A DNA stretch of 64,000 nucleotides from Xylona heveae TC161 (lineage: Eukaryota; Ascomycota; Xylonomycetes; Xylonales; Xylonaceae): the NCBI RefSeq assembly GCF_001619985.1, contig NW_017264198.1, forward strand, positions 806,001 through 870,000, in the 5' to 3' direction. Below, one piece after another: positions 1-11,499 of the stretch; position 1 is the stretch's first letter; each line of letters opens with the position of its first letter. Under the pieces are notes generated by a model, which was not told the origin of the DNA, did no database searches, and saw nothing but the letters and a program-made list of their open reading frames with translations. Position numbers and translations under genes: made by a program.

Positions 1-326
1 CAAGTATAATTAGCACAAAATAGATTGTCTATATAAGGAGAATAGTTTTTCTACATAGTTAGAGTTGTTTTGTGTAGTTCTTGAAGTTTATTGTTCAGCA
101 TTACTGCTTTATAGTAATTAATTATTAGTATTTAGATATTAGTATAATAGCAATCTCATTGTTTACTTTATCTACTAGACCTGAATTGTTATATCATTTT
201 ATATTACTCCTATTACTAAATAATATTGTAGGATACTATATTACTAGATGAGAACCCTTGATGTACTAACAAGGAACTATCTAGGAAGATACAACCTAAT
301 GCCTACTTGTAGGTATTACTATAATA
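1..326 (+). repeat. 5' LTR of chromovirus copy 1, 3' part only
   Basis: This aligns without a gap to 7065-7390, the last 326 bp of the 3' LTR. I count about 37 differences by eye, all transitions. The LTR end next to the internal region falls at 326, matching the end of the 3' LTR at 7390. The missing first part (about 187 bp) lies outside the window. Confidence 0.9.
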
Positions 327-369
327 GAAGAACTACTTAACATTAGGACAAAGGTAATTCAAGTAAAAG

Positions 370-1370
370 CATTTTGCTATGTCTAGCAATTCAGGAACAA
401 CTGCTACTAGGACAACCACAGTAGTAGTCATGATGCTCAGGGAGTAGATTGTAAGACTTTAATCTCAATTGACAACACAGCATTAGCAAGCCAATGTCAA
501 AGTAGTAGTACCAGATAAGTTTGATGGAAAGAGAGAAATGCTTAAAGCATGGTTTATTGTTATGAAGCTGTACCTAGGATTTAACACATTAACCTTTCTA
601 GGCAAACTAAACAAGATCTTAGCAGTAGAAATGTACATGAAGAAAAAAGCCCTAGAGTGGTTTCAACTATACATGGATGATTATATAAAGAATGAACTAA
701 ATGAACAAATGGAAGTAGAGACTGTACTCATCTTCAATTACTATAACAAGTTTAAAAAACATATCAAGAAGATCTATAGCAAAATCAATGAAGTATGAGT
801 GGCAGAATAAAAGCTTTAGGCAATGCAACAGAAAAGATTGCCAGCTTTATATGTAGCAGAGTTTATACATGTAGCATCAATCATACCATGGGGACAAGTA
901 CTATTAAGTATAATCTTCTACAACAAACTCAAGGAGAGAGTCAAGGACAAAATAGCCAGAGGAGAAAGGCTAGAAACCATGCATGAAATGACAGAACTAG
1001 CTGTGAGAATTAACAATCACCAATACAAATGAGAGCAAGAAAAGAAGTATTAACACTCAAGACATAGAACTAACTATAAAACAAATATAAAAAAGTATCA
1101 AAACAAGATACTAGACAAGGGTAATTTGATGGACCTAGATGCTATACAAAAACAAAAGTATGGAAATCTCATTAGCAAAGAGGAAAAACAATAATGCTTT
1201 GATAAGAAAGCTTGTCTTAGATGTAGAAAAACCAGACACTGGAGAAAGAATTGTACAACAGGACAAAAGAATTATAAGAAATCTAAAGATATATAGACTC
1301 TTAGAATTAAATTCTTGGAACCTATTAAACCTTAGGAATAGAAAGAAAATGAATGAAACTAACTAGATCT
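370..1370 (+). pseudogene. gag-like region of chromovirus copy 1
   Basis: A capsid-type gag remnant begins about 45 bp inside the 5' LTR. It includes a stretch around 540-800 with aromatic and charged residues typical of Ty3/Gypsy gag, and a CCHC zinc-knuckle pattern near 1210-1260. It is broken in several places. The same region recurs in inverted orientation in copy 2 (about 9000-9900), which supports its identity as part of the family. Confidence 0.7.
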
Positions 1371-2789
1371 AGACTTTGAATAGGTACAAAAAGCATGAAA
1401 ACAAACCCAACACTTGAAGGCAGTTATAGAGACAACTGTAAAATTTACAGAGGAACTAATAATTAATGAAATGAAAGAGGAAGCTGAAGTAGCAGTGGTG
1501 TTGATTATCAAAGTATATAAACAACTAAATAAATTACTTGACCAATACTAATGGGACCAGAACAGGTGAAAACATAAGATCAATGTACAGTATATGTTCA
1601 GGGAGATGAACATGCAATACCTAGAAAAGTCTAGTAAATTAGAACAAGAAAATAAGATCTGGAGGGTAATCTATGAAAATCTAGTACAACAGCACTTATA
1701 CTTGTAAGAAGTAATTATAGAATGATACTAGAACTATATCAAATGGCTTGAAAAGGAAGCCAACAAGCAAACATAGATAACCTAGGAAGAAACTATGAAA
1801 TAGATTAAGGTATTACAAAGACAGACCCAAGAGCTGGATGAATCAAAAGGAGAACAAAAAGACAAGTTTCTAGCCTGATACTAGTAAATAACAAAGTATA
1901 TAGATCTGATTACTAAGGAAATCAAGCAGACTAAGGAACACTAGAATATTGTAGGTACAATAGCAGAAGAAGCCATACTCAAGAAGCTAAGGAAGGACCT
2001 TCAAGAGCAGAGTAGATGATATTAACTAGAGAAATTATAAATCAACAATAAAGATTGGCTAGCAGAGGCAGATTAATAGTTCATAGTAATTAAATACATT
2101 AGAAGAATCCAAAGACAAGTAGTTGGACAATATAATTTCTATCAAGGAACAGAAGAAAAAAAGTCATAAAGCAAAACATCTAGAAAAATACTATTGAGAA
2201 ATGGACTCCAGAGCACTAGTAATAATACTAAGACCTAGAACAGTAGCTGAGGAGACAACAGGAGGAGTAATAGTAGTAGAAACAAAAAACAAGAAAAACA
2301 TCCATTTTAGAAGATAAGGAGTCTGATAACTTAGAAATCAAAGTCACTAACACTAAAGCTCATTATAAAGAGTACTTATTTTACAAACTCCAAGAAGCTC
2401 AAAAGAAATGAAACTAGTAGAGAAACTAAGTCATTAGGGCAGAAACAACAAAGTATTATTATCTATAGTATAAATGTTAGAAGATAGAATGCTCAAATTG
2501 GATCCAATGATGAGATAAATACCTACATTAAACAAAGTAGTATGACTACTTAAAGGACAAATGTTATCTCTATGCTTTAAAATAACAAGTAGCAAAGAAT
2601 GATCCAAGGTATCCAGGACATTATCAAATACTAAAGCAAGATTACATAGCAAATAGTTGCTTAGTACATGGCATAGACATAAGTTCTAAGAGGGAACTTT
2701 AGTTAAAAAACTAGAAGGCTATCTAAATCCAGAGTGACAGAATAATATGGCTATATGCTCTGTAAATACAAACCTAGAGAACATGATGT

Positions 2790-5700
2790 ACATATAGATT
2801 TAAATCCAAGAAAAGCATGTCAATACACTAGTAGACAGTAGAGTCACAGGTAGCATAATATTACCCAGGATAGTGAAATGACTGAATCTACTGTAGAAAC
2901 TCAAGAAAAATCCAATTTGAGTATGAATGGTAGATGAGAGTTCACTAGCATTTGGTAAAAGATTCATTAAAATGTATACTAAGAAGCTCAATGTACAATT
3001 AAATAGAATGTCTTGGCATAGCTCAATTAACATTATCAATATAGGAATGAGATTAAACCTCATTTTAGGAATGGACTAGTTGCAAGCAATCAATCTATGA
3101 ATTGACTGATGTTAATAGACTATTTACTTTTCTACTACAAAGGTTATAGGAAGTTGATAAACTAGAAGGCCTAGATTAGAAAGTTCTGAGTTGCTTAGAA
3201 AGGTAGGATGCTAAGAACTTTGACAGAATAAATAACAGACAAAGATTACTTATAAAAAGTTAACAAGAGACTTGAATATCAAGGTAATAAGTCTTAGATG
3301 TATGTATATAAAAAGAAATATTAGACACTAAGCATAGAGCTTATATAATGTAGATCTATAAGGTTAAAGAAATGCCAACAACTAAGATACTACCAGAGTA
3401 CAAGGAGTTTAGGGAACTTTTTAAAGATCTAAAAGAAATAGCTTTACTAAAACACAAGCCATGGAATCATGAAATACCTCTCAAGGAAGAGGCAATATTG
3501 AAACCAGGACCAATATATCTTAAAACATAACAGCAAGTCAAAGTATTAAAAAAATATCTTACAAAGAACATTAAGAAAGGATACATTAGACCTAGTAAAA
3601 ATCTAATGAGATCTCCAATACTATAGATACCAAAGAAGAATAACAAACTACAACTATGTGTAGACTATTAATAATTAAATGACAAGATAATTAAGAATAC
3701 ATACTTGTTACTACTTATACAGGAACTCCAAGACTGATTGTCAAGAGCTAAGTGGATGAAAATATTTAATATCTAAGAGAAATATTATTAAATCTATATA
3801 AAAGAAGGAGAAGAATGAAAAACAGCTTTTAGAACTCATTATAACCTATATAAGTACCTAGTAATGCCATTTAGACTTATGAATATACTAGCTACATTCC
3901 AAAGCATGATTAACAATATATTTTACTAGTATCTAGATGTTTTTGTTATAGTATACTTAGATGATATTATAGTCTACACAGACAGAACATTAGAAGAACA
4001 TAGAGAGCAAGTTAAAAAGGTTTTAACTAAACTTAAGGAGTACAATCTCTATGTTCAGCCCAAAAAGTACAAGTTTTATCAAAAAAGAAGTAGAATTCTT
4101 AGGATTTATTATATCTAGCAAAAAAATCAAAATGGACCTAAAGAAAATCCAAGACATACAGAATTAAAAAGCATCAAAAAGTAAAAAGGGAATTAGGGAA
4201 TTTCTAGGCTTTGTCAATTTCTACTAGAAGTTCATAAAAAGCTATTTCAAAATTATAACAATACTTATAAAATTAATAAAGGACAACATACCCTTTAGTT
4301 AAACTAAAAAGGCTTAGAAATCATTTGAAAAATTAAAAAGGAAGTTCTTAGAAAAACTAGTACTAAAGATGTACAAACTAGGAAAAGAAGTCAAAGTTAA
4401 GACAGACTCATCAGACTTTACTATTGGAGCACAAATGACACAGATAGGAGAGAATGGCAAGAGACACCTAGTAATCTTCTACTTATGAAAACTATTAGTA
4501 CTAGAATTAAACTACAATATTTATGACAAGAAACTACTTAGAGTAGTATTAACAATGGAATATTGGAGAGTCTACTTACTTAGAGCAAAAAACACAACCA
4601 CAATATACTTACATTACAAGAACTTTATAATATTTATAATAACAAAAAGATTGAACAGAAAACAAGTACAATAAGCAAAAACATTAGTCTAGTACAATTT
4701 TTAAATATACTACAAGAAAGTAAAAGAAAATGAAGTTATAGATATACTTAATTAACAAGAGAAGTACAAGGAAGATATAGAGCTAGTACAAGACATAATA
4801 CTTAAACTTAATAGCAACAAAACCCTGGTGTATGAAGCAAAAACAATTGTAGCATTATGAATTGAAAGTCATAATACTTGAAAACAAAGAATACAGAAAG
4901 CAACCCAAGGTAACAAGATAGCAAATTATAAAGCAAGAAAACTACTCAAAGATAGACTCTTATACCATGAAGGATGAATCTATATACTACAGAAATTACA
5001 AAAGGAATTAGTTAAAGAAATACATGACAAACTAACCAGTAGACATCTAGAAATTACAAAGACAGTTATAGGAATTATAGCAAACTATTACATACTAAGT
5101 ATATAGAAATTAGCTGAGGAAGTAATTAAAAGATGTCATATTTACAATCAGGACAAGAAAAACAAATACAAGTCATATAGAAATTTGAAAAATCTAGAAG
5201 TACTATATTGGCCATAGAAATCAATCATGATAGACTTCATAATAGATCTACTAGAATCAATAAACCTAGTTATAGGACAGAAATACAATGTATTACTTGT
5301 AATTGTAGAATGACTTATGAAATACATGTATTTCATTCTAACAACAAAAAAAGCTATAGTAGAACAAACAGCATATTTAGTGTTATGAATAGTAATAGCA
5401 AACTACCAGTTACTAAAGGAATTTATTACTAACAGGGATAAACTATTTACATCAAAATTCTAGAAAACAATGATAGCAAGCTTGGGAGTAAAGCACAAGA
5501 TATTAACTACAGCTCATATATAGACAGATAAATAAACCAAACAAATTAACTAGATTGTTAAACAGTATCTATAATATTATATTAGCTATAAACAAGACAA
5601 TTGAGTATTGTTGTTACTAGTTGCTTAGTACATATACAATAGCATAAAGCAAGATACTATCAGAATGTTACCATTTCAAGCAAATTATAGATATGATCTA

Positions 5701-6240
5701 GTGGTTCAAAGAGTAGAAATCAAGAACAACTATACATTACTACAAGAATTATAATATAGTCAAGGAATCAAAGAACTCCATGAGTCACTATAACAAGAAA
5801 TCAAGTTTAGAAACTAGAAAATATAAGAATATATTAATTAAAGAAGATTGAACAAACCAATCTTTAAGGAAGGAAGTAAAGTTTACCTACTCTGTAGAAA
5901 CTTAAAATCCAAGAAACTAAACAAGAAGTTAGACCATGTCAAGGCAGGACATTTTGAAATCAAGAAACAAGTCAATGAGGTAACATATCAATTGTAACTA
6001 CCTAAAAAAACAAGAATACATCTAACATTCTATGTCTCACTATTAGAACTAGTACTAGAAAATGTACTACTTACAAAAAAAACTAGATATTTTATCCAAG
6101 GACAAAGAATATAATGTCAAAGAAATTCTAGATATAAAGAAAAAAGGTTAGCAATAGAAATATTATATTAAATAGCTTGACTATAGGGAAGAATTCAATT
6201 CATGGAAACCATGAACCAATTTGAATTGCCCTGAGAAGAT
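2790..6240 (+). pseudogene. pol-like region of chromovirus copy 1 (PR-RT-RNaseH-INT-chromodomain)
   Basis: The order is protease, reverse transcriptase (with the Y-L-D-D active-site box near 3955-3970), RNase H, integrase, and a chromodomain near 6100-6240 with the characteristic lysine-tryptophan and asparagine-serine-tryptophan positions. A terminal chromodomain is the hallmark of chromoviruses and in the family is thought to steer integration to heterochromatin. The region is heavily broken and cannot be functional. Confidence 0.8.
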
Positions 6241-6254
6241 TGTTGAATTCTACT

Positions 6255-6790
6255 AGTAAAGGAAAAAAAAAAACCAGAAGGATCTAAGAAAGTAGATTAG
6301 TCAAAATTAAAAGAAATTAAAGGAGAAAAAACAGCAAAAGCAGTAGCTTTAGACTCTTGTTCTAAATGTTTTAATTCTTTGATAGATTTGAATTTTTGCT
6401 AAAACATCTCCTTTCCATGATTATAGTTTTGAAAGAGCTGTTTGTAAAGTCAAGAGCAATAAGTAAAGAGCTGGGAGGCCTCTTTGACTAGATAGGAAAA
6501 TTTAGATTTCATTTCCTCTAAAGAAGCCTCAATGTAGCAATGATTAGAATTAAGATACTGCTAGTTAGCCTCAGACACTATTAGATCATACTTCCAATTA
6601 CAAGAAATGTACTCAATGCAATGACCTGACTTGAGAAAAACTTTATAAACCTAACTAGAAGAACAGTAGGCAGAGTAAGAGGTTGGTATATCATGAGAAA
6701 GTTGAGAGCATGGTTGGCAAGATGATAATGACAAATAAAACTAGAAACCTTTGGCATAATGAAATAAAAGGTTAGAAAAGTAAAGAAGCA
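6255..6790 (-). pseudogene. antisense accessory frame in the 3' region of the chromovirus
   Basis: Between the chromodomain and the 3' LTR the plus strand shows nothing, but the minus strand shows a coding-like frame, broken in a few places. It starts with a Cys-x2-Cys-rich part. A Glu/Lys/Leu-rich part of coiled-coil character follows, ending in a Lys-Glu-Leu-Lys-His-Leu-Glu run. This layout (Cys pairs, then coiled coil) matches small predicted proteins that I recall being annotated many times in fungal genomes near Gypsy elements. The function is unknown. Copy 2 lacks this part, so no second copy in the window can test it. The evidence is residue pattern only. Confidence 0.5.
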
Positions 6791-6877
6791 ACAGAAGACA
6801 GGACCCTACCTTTTATAGAAACCAGGTGGTTGTAGAATTGGCCTTTTGAGTTAAAAGGATAAAAAAAAAAGACCTAA

Positions 6878-7390
6878 TGTAATGATAGTTACAAGGGTCA
6901 GTAATGGATAGCACAGGGCCTACTATATAAAATGTAGAGGCATGGTATGCTAAGGATATCATGAGACAAAAGGAGTTACATAATGATAAGATAAGAAAGT
7001 AAAGAGTAATAGCAGAATAAATAATTGTAGTAATTGCAGGTAATTACAGGGTGATCAGAATGATCAAGTGTAATTAGTACAGAACAAATTGTCTATATAA
7101 GGAAGATAGTTTTTCTACATAGTTAGAGTTATTTTGTGTAGTTCTTGAAGTTTATTGTTTAGCATTACTACTTTACAGTAATTAGTTATCAATATCTAGA
7201 TATTAGTACAATAGCAATTTCATTGTTTACTTTATCTACTAGACCTAAATTGTTATATTATCTTATATTACTCCTATCACTAAATAATATTGCAGGACAC
7301 TATATTACTAGATAAAAACTCTTGATATATTGACAAGGAACTATCTAGGAAGATACAACCTAACACCTATCTGTAGGTGTCACTGTAACA
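6878..7390 (+). repeat. 3' LTR of chromovirus copy 1 (513 bp)
   Basis: It begins TGTAATGATAG and ends CTGTAACA, giving the canonical TG...CA ends. The length of 513 bp equals that of the inverted LTR at 9944-10456, which has the same start when read on the minus strand. Sequence to the right of 7390 belongs to copy 2 at once, with no spacer. Confidence 0.9.
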
Positions 7391-10300
7391 TCTACTACCC
7401 TGAGTGATATAATACTATCTGTGGCTCCACTATCTACTAGTGTATTGACATGTTTTTCTTGGATTTAAACCTGCATATATACTACATTCTCTGAGTTTGT
7501 GTTCACAGAGTGTATAGCTATGTCATCCTGTTACTCTAGATTCAAGTAGCTTTCTAGTTTTTTAACTGAGATTCCTTCTTGAGTCTTATGTCTATGCCAT
7601 GTACTGAGCAATCATTTGCTATACAGTCTTGCTTCAATATCTAATAATGTCTTGGATACCTTAGATTGTCTTTTGCTACTTGTTGTTCTAGAGCATGTAG
7701 ATAGCATTTATCCTTTAAATAGTCATATTACTTTATTTAATGCAAGTATTTGTCTCATTGTTGAATTCAATTTAGGCATCCTATCTTCTGACATTTATAC
7801 CATGGATGATAATATTCTATTGTTTCTGCTTTAATGGCTTGGTCTCTCTATTAATTATGTTTCTTTTGAGCTTTTTGAAGTTTGTAAAATAAATATTCTT
7901 TGTAATGAGCCTCAGCATTAGTAACTTTGGTTTCTGAGTCATCAGACTCCTCATCCTCTAAAATGAATGTTTCTCTGGTTTCTTGTTTTTGCTATTGTTG
8001 CTCCTCTTGTTGTCTCTTCAGCTACTGTTCTAGGTCTCAGTATTGCTACTAGTACTCTAGGTCCTACTCCTCAATTACATTTGTCTAGATATTTTGTTTG
8101 ATGATTTTTTCTTTTTCTATTCCTTGATAGAAGTTATGCTGTCTAACTACTTGTCTTTGGACTCTTTTGATGTGTTTAATTGTTGTAAATTGCTAATCTA
8201 CTTCCACTAGCTAATCTTTATCATTCATTCATGACTCTTCTAGCTAGTATTGTTTACTCTACTCTTGGAAGTCCTCCTTCAGCTTCTTGAGTATGGCTTT
8301 CTCTACTATTGCACCTGCAATATTCTAGTATTTCTTGGTTTGCTTGATTTCTTTAGTGATTAGAGTTATATACTCTGTCATTTATTAGTATCAGGCTAGA
8401 AACTTATCTTTTTGTTCCTCTTTAGGTTCATCTAACTCTTGAGTCTGTCTTTGTAGTACCTTGATTTATTTTGTAGCTTCTTCCTACATTGTCTATGTTT
8501 GCTTGTCAGCTTCCTTTTCAAGCCATTTGATATAGTTCTGGTGTCATTCCATGACTACTTCTTGCAAGTATAAGTGCCATTATGCCAGGTTTTTGTAGAT
8601 TGCCCTCTAAATCTTATTTTCCTGTTCTAGTCTACTAGATGCCTCTAGATATTATATATTTGTCTCTCTAAATATATACTATATATTAACTTTGTGTTTT
8701 TGCCTGTTTTAGTCCTATTAGTATTGGTTAAGCAGTTTGTTTGGTCATTTACATGCCTTGATAATTAGTACTACAGCTGCCTCTGCTTTTTCTTCTATTT
8801 CATTAATTATTAGTTCTTCTGTAAATTCCATAGTCATTTCTATAACTGCCTTCAGGTATTAAGTCTGTTTTCAAGCCTTTTGTACCTACTCCAGGTCCAG
8901 ATCTAGTTAATATCATTTACTCCCTTTCTATTCCTAAAATTTAATAGGTTCTAAGAATTTAATTCTAAGAGTTTATACATCTTTGAATTTCTCATGATTC
9001 TTTTGTCCTAATCTATAATTCCTTCTCTAGTGTCTAGTTTTTCTACATTTAAGACAAGCTTTCTCATCAAAGTATCATTGCCTTTTTTTCTTTACTAATA
9101 GGGTTTCTATATCTTTGTTTTTGTATAGCATCTAGGTCTATTAGGTCACCTTTGTCTAGTGTCTTGTTTTAATACTTTTTTATATTTACCTTGTAGTTGG
9201 TCTCATGTCTTGAGTATTGATGCTTCTTTTCTTGCTCTTGTTTGTATTGGTGATTATTGATCCTTACAGCTAGTTCTACTATCCTGTATATAGTTTCTGG
9301 CCTTTCTCCTCTGGCTATCTTGTCCTTAACTCACTCCTTGAGTCTATTGTAGAAGATTACACTTAATAATACTTGTCTCCATGGTACAATTGATGCTACC
9401 TGTATAAACTCTACCATGTATAAAGCTACTGATCCTTTTTGTTATATTGTTTAAAGTTTCTATTCTACTACTTGTACTTTGTTAATTTCACCATAGACTT
9501 CCTTGACATGCCTTTCAAATTTGTCATAGTGGCTGAAAATGAGTATAGTTTCTGCTTTCATTTATTTGTTTAGTTCATTCTTCATGTAGTCATTCATGTA
9601 TAGTTGAAACCATTCTAGAGCTTCTCTCTTCATGTACATTCCTGCTACTAAGATTTTGTCTAGTTTACTTGGAAAGGTTAATATGTTAAATCCTAGGTAT
9701 AGCCTTATAGCAATAAGCTATGCTTTAAGTGTTCCTCTCTTTCTGTCAAACTTGTCTAGTGCTACTACTTTGATATTGGCCTATTGATGCTATATTGCTA
9801 ATTGAGCTTGAAGTCCTATGATCTACTCCCTGAGTGTTACAACTACTACTATAGTTATTCTGGTAGTAGTTGTTCTTGAATTGCTAGACATAATGAAATG
9901 CTTTTGCTTGTATCACCTTCATCCTAATATTGGATAGTTCTTCTGTCACAGTGATACCTATAAATAGGTATTGGATTGTATCTTCCTAGATAGTTCTCTG
10001 TCAGTATATCAAGAGTTTTCACCAAGTAATATAGTATTCTGCAATATTATTTAGTAATAGGAGTAATATAAGATAATATAATAATTCAAGTCTCCTAGAT
10101 AAAGTAAACAATAAGATTGTCATTGTACTAATATTTGAATACTGATAACTGAATACTGTATAGTAGTATTGCTAAGACAATAATATTAAAAACTACACAA
10201 AACAATTCTAACTATATAGGAAAACCATCCTCCTTATATAGACAATCTGTTCTGTACTAATCATATCTAATCATTTTGATCACCTTGTAATTACCTGTGA

Positions 10301-10456
10301 TCACTGTGATTACTTATTTTTGCCACTACTTTCTGCTTTTCTATCTTATTATTATGTAACCCCTTGTTCTGTAATATCATATGGCATTTTATACCTCTAT
10401 ACTTCTTGAAGTAAGTCCTGTACTATCCATTACTAACCCTTGTAACTATCATTACA
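7391..10456 (-). mobile_element. Ty3/Gypsy chromovirus relic, copy 2, 5' part only, inverted
   Basis: Read on the minus strand, this is the same family as copy 1: LTR (9944-10456), gag with its zinc knuckle (about 9040), and the gag-pol linker up to the protease region, where homology stops exactly at the LTR end of copy 1. For example, 7430-7480 is the reverse complement of copy 1 around 2810-2860. RT, RNase H, integrase, chromodomain and second LTR are absent from the window. The simplest reading is that copy 1 inserted into copy 2 and that the rest of copy 2 lies left of position 1. It is broken in many places and dead. Confidence 0.85.
9944..10456 (-). repeat. LTR of chromovirus copy 2 (513 bp, inverted)
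   Basis: The minus-strand reading begins TGTAATGATAG at 10456 and ends TGTGACA at 9944. It is the same length as the 3' LTR of copy 1. It includes the shared segment with the sequence for ATTGTCTATATAAGGA, a likely TATA-type promoter region. The neighbouring 10457 onward is unrelated LINE sequence. Confidence 0.88.
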
Positions 10457-11120
10457 CTTGGCTTGATATTTTTGTTTTTTGAAAGTAGATAAGCTCTGTT
10501 TTTGTATTATCAAATGTAATAGCATTTTCTTCTCCCCAGGTAAAGGCTAGTTTAGTAATTTCTTTAAGGATTAAACAGTTTACTATAAGTATAGTTCCTT
10601 GAACTACTATAGCTATATCATCAATATAGCTTGTAAATATAATATTTTCATGAATGTTAATATACTTGCTAGAAAATTTAAGTACATGTACTTCAAATGA
10701 CTTACTAATAAAGCTTCTCTATTAAACTTGATAAGATATATATTTATTAAAAACATTCTCAAGCAGTCTCTCTGTCTTGGCCTGGCTAGTGTATAGAATT
10801 TTTTATATCTAAATTTAATTAAAGTATTTAAATTGCTAAAAATATGATATCTATTGCTCTTGAATATTTTTTTCCCTATAGTAGACCATTTGTATAGAGA
10901 TAAGTTTATAGACTTTTTTTCTTTTTTACTAGATGATACTTATTATATCTCTATTTGTTTGGCCTGCCAAGGGTTTGCTATAGATTATAATAATGTATTT
11001 AACTTTATAGCTTAAACTAGATGATTATATTTTTTTTATACTAGTCTATCCATGTAGCAGCTGGTAGAGGCCTTTGCTTAAAACTATAGTATCTAACATA
11101 TTGTAAAACATGATAGACAG
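10457..11120 (-). mobile_element. LINE (Tad-like) reverse transcriptase fragment
   Basis: On the minus strand, 10460-10640 reads as the core of a non-LTR reverse transcriptase: a Y-I-D-D-I-A active-site box at about 10609-10630, followed by a conserved Trp and a K-T-E-L-I-x-F motif typical of fungal Tad1/I-clade LINEs. Upstream on the same strand, up to about 11120, there are further short coding-like stretches that I cannot place with confidence. The fragment lacks a recognisable endonuclease and 3' end. Its 3' side is cut by the LTR of copy 2, suggesting that copy 2 landed in an older LINE. It is AT-shifted and non-functional. Confidence 0.6.
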
Positions 11121-11499
11121 CTTTTGAAGTAGTATAGCTAAATAAATTATACTAATCCTACAATAAATTAATAATATATGATAAATATTAGAGATAACTT
11201 TCTCCTGGCAAGATCCAAGTATTGACTACAGTAGATATTTATATACTATTACTATGCAAGTATATACTGTTTCTTGATTAACTTATTAATCAATCTTGTA
11301 TATAGATTGTTAGGTAAATCATTAATTAACAATTTATTATAGCTATCAATTTATTATTTATTAGTAGATTTGATAATCATTAGCCTTTCTACAGCTAATT
11401 GTTATTATTTATATCTTGTTTTTATACTATCTAGCAAAATATTAGAGGAGATTGATACTGAATTATTATTAGATAGTAATTTACTATTAAAATATCAAT

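Larger units (their letters stand above)
1..7390 (+). mobile_element. Ty3/Gypsy chromovirus relic, copy 1 (5' LTR cut by window edge)
   Basis: Seen: near-identical direct repeats at 1-326 and 7065-7390 flank about 6.5 kb. Weak but readable domain matches run in the Ty3/Gypsy order: gag with a CCHC knuckle near 1210-1260, a protease region near 2800-3080, reverse transcriptase around 3400-4130, RNase H around 4370-4740, integrase around 5000-5930, and a chromodomain near 6100-6240. The integrase-to-chromodomain order marks it as a chromovirus. The body is AT-rich and its frames are broken in many places, so it is a fossil, not an active element. The breaks look like RIP, because LTR differences are transitions only. 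About 187 bp of the 5' LTR should lie to the left of the window. Family assignment is secure; part boundaries are approximate. Confidence 0.88.

Noticed and set aside
2434-3063. Minus-strand frames of 72 and 87 codons, with a mirror frame at 7616-7834
   Set aside because: They are the antisense side of the gag-pol linker and protease region. The recurrence at 7616-7834 is explained by inverted copy 2, not by a separate gene family.
5148-5432. Overlapping frames on both strands at 5148-5336 and 5208-5432
   Set aside because: They lie inside the integrase part of the decayed chromovirus and are what is left of it or chance; not host genes.
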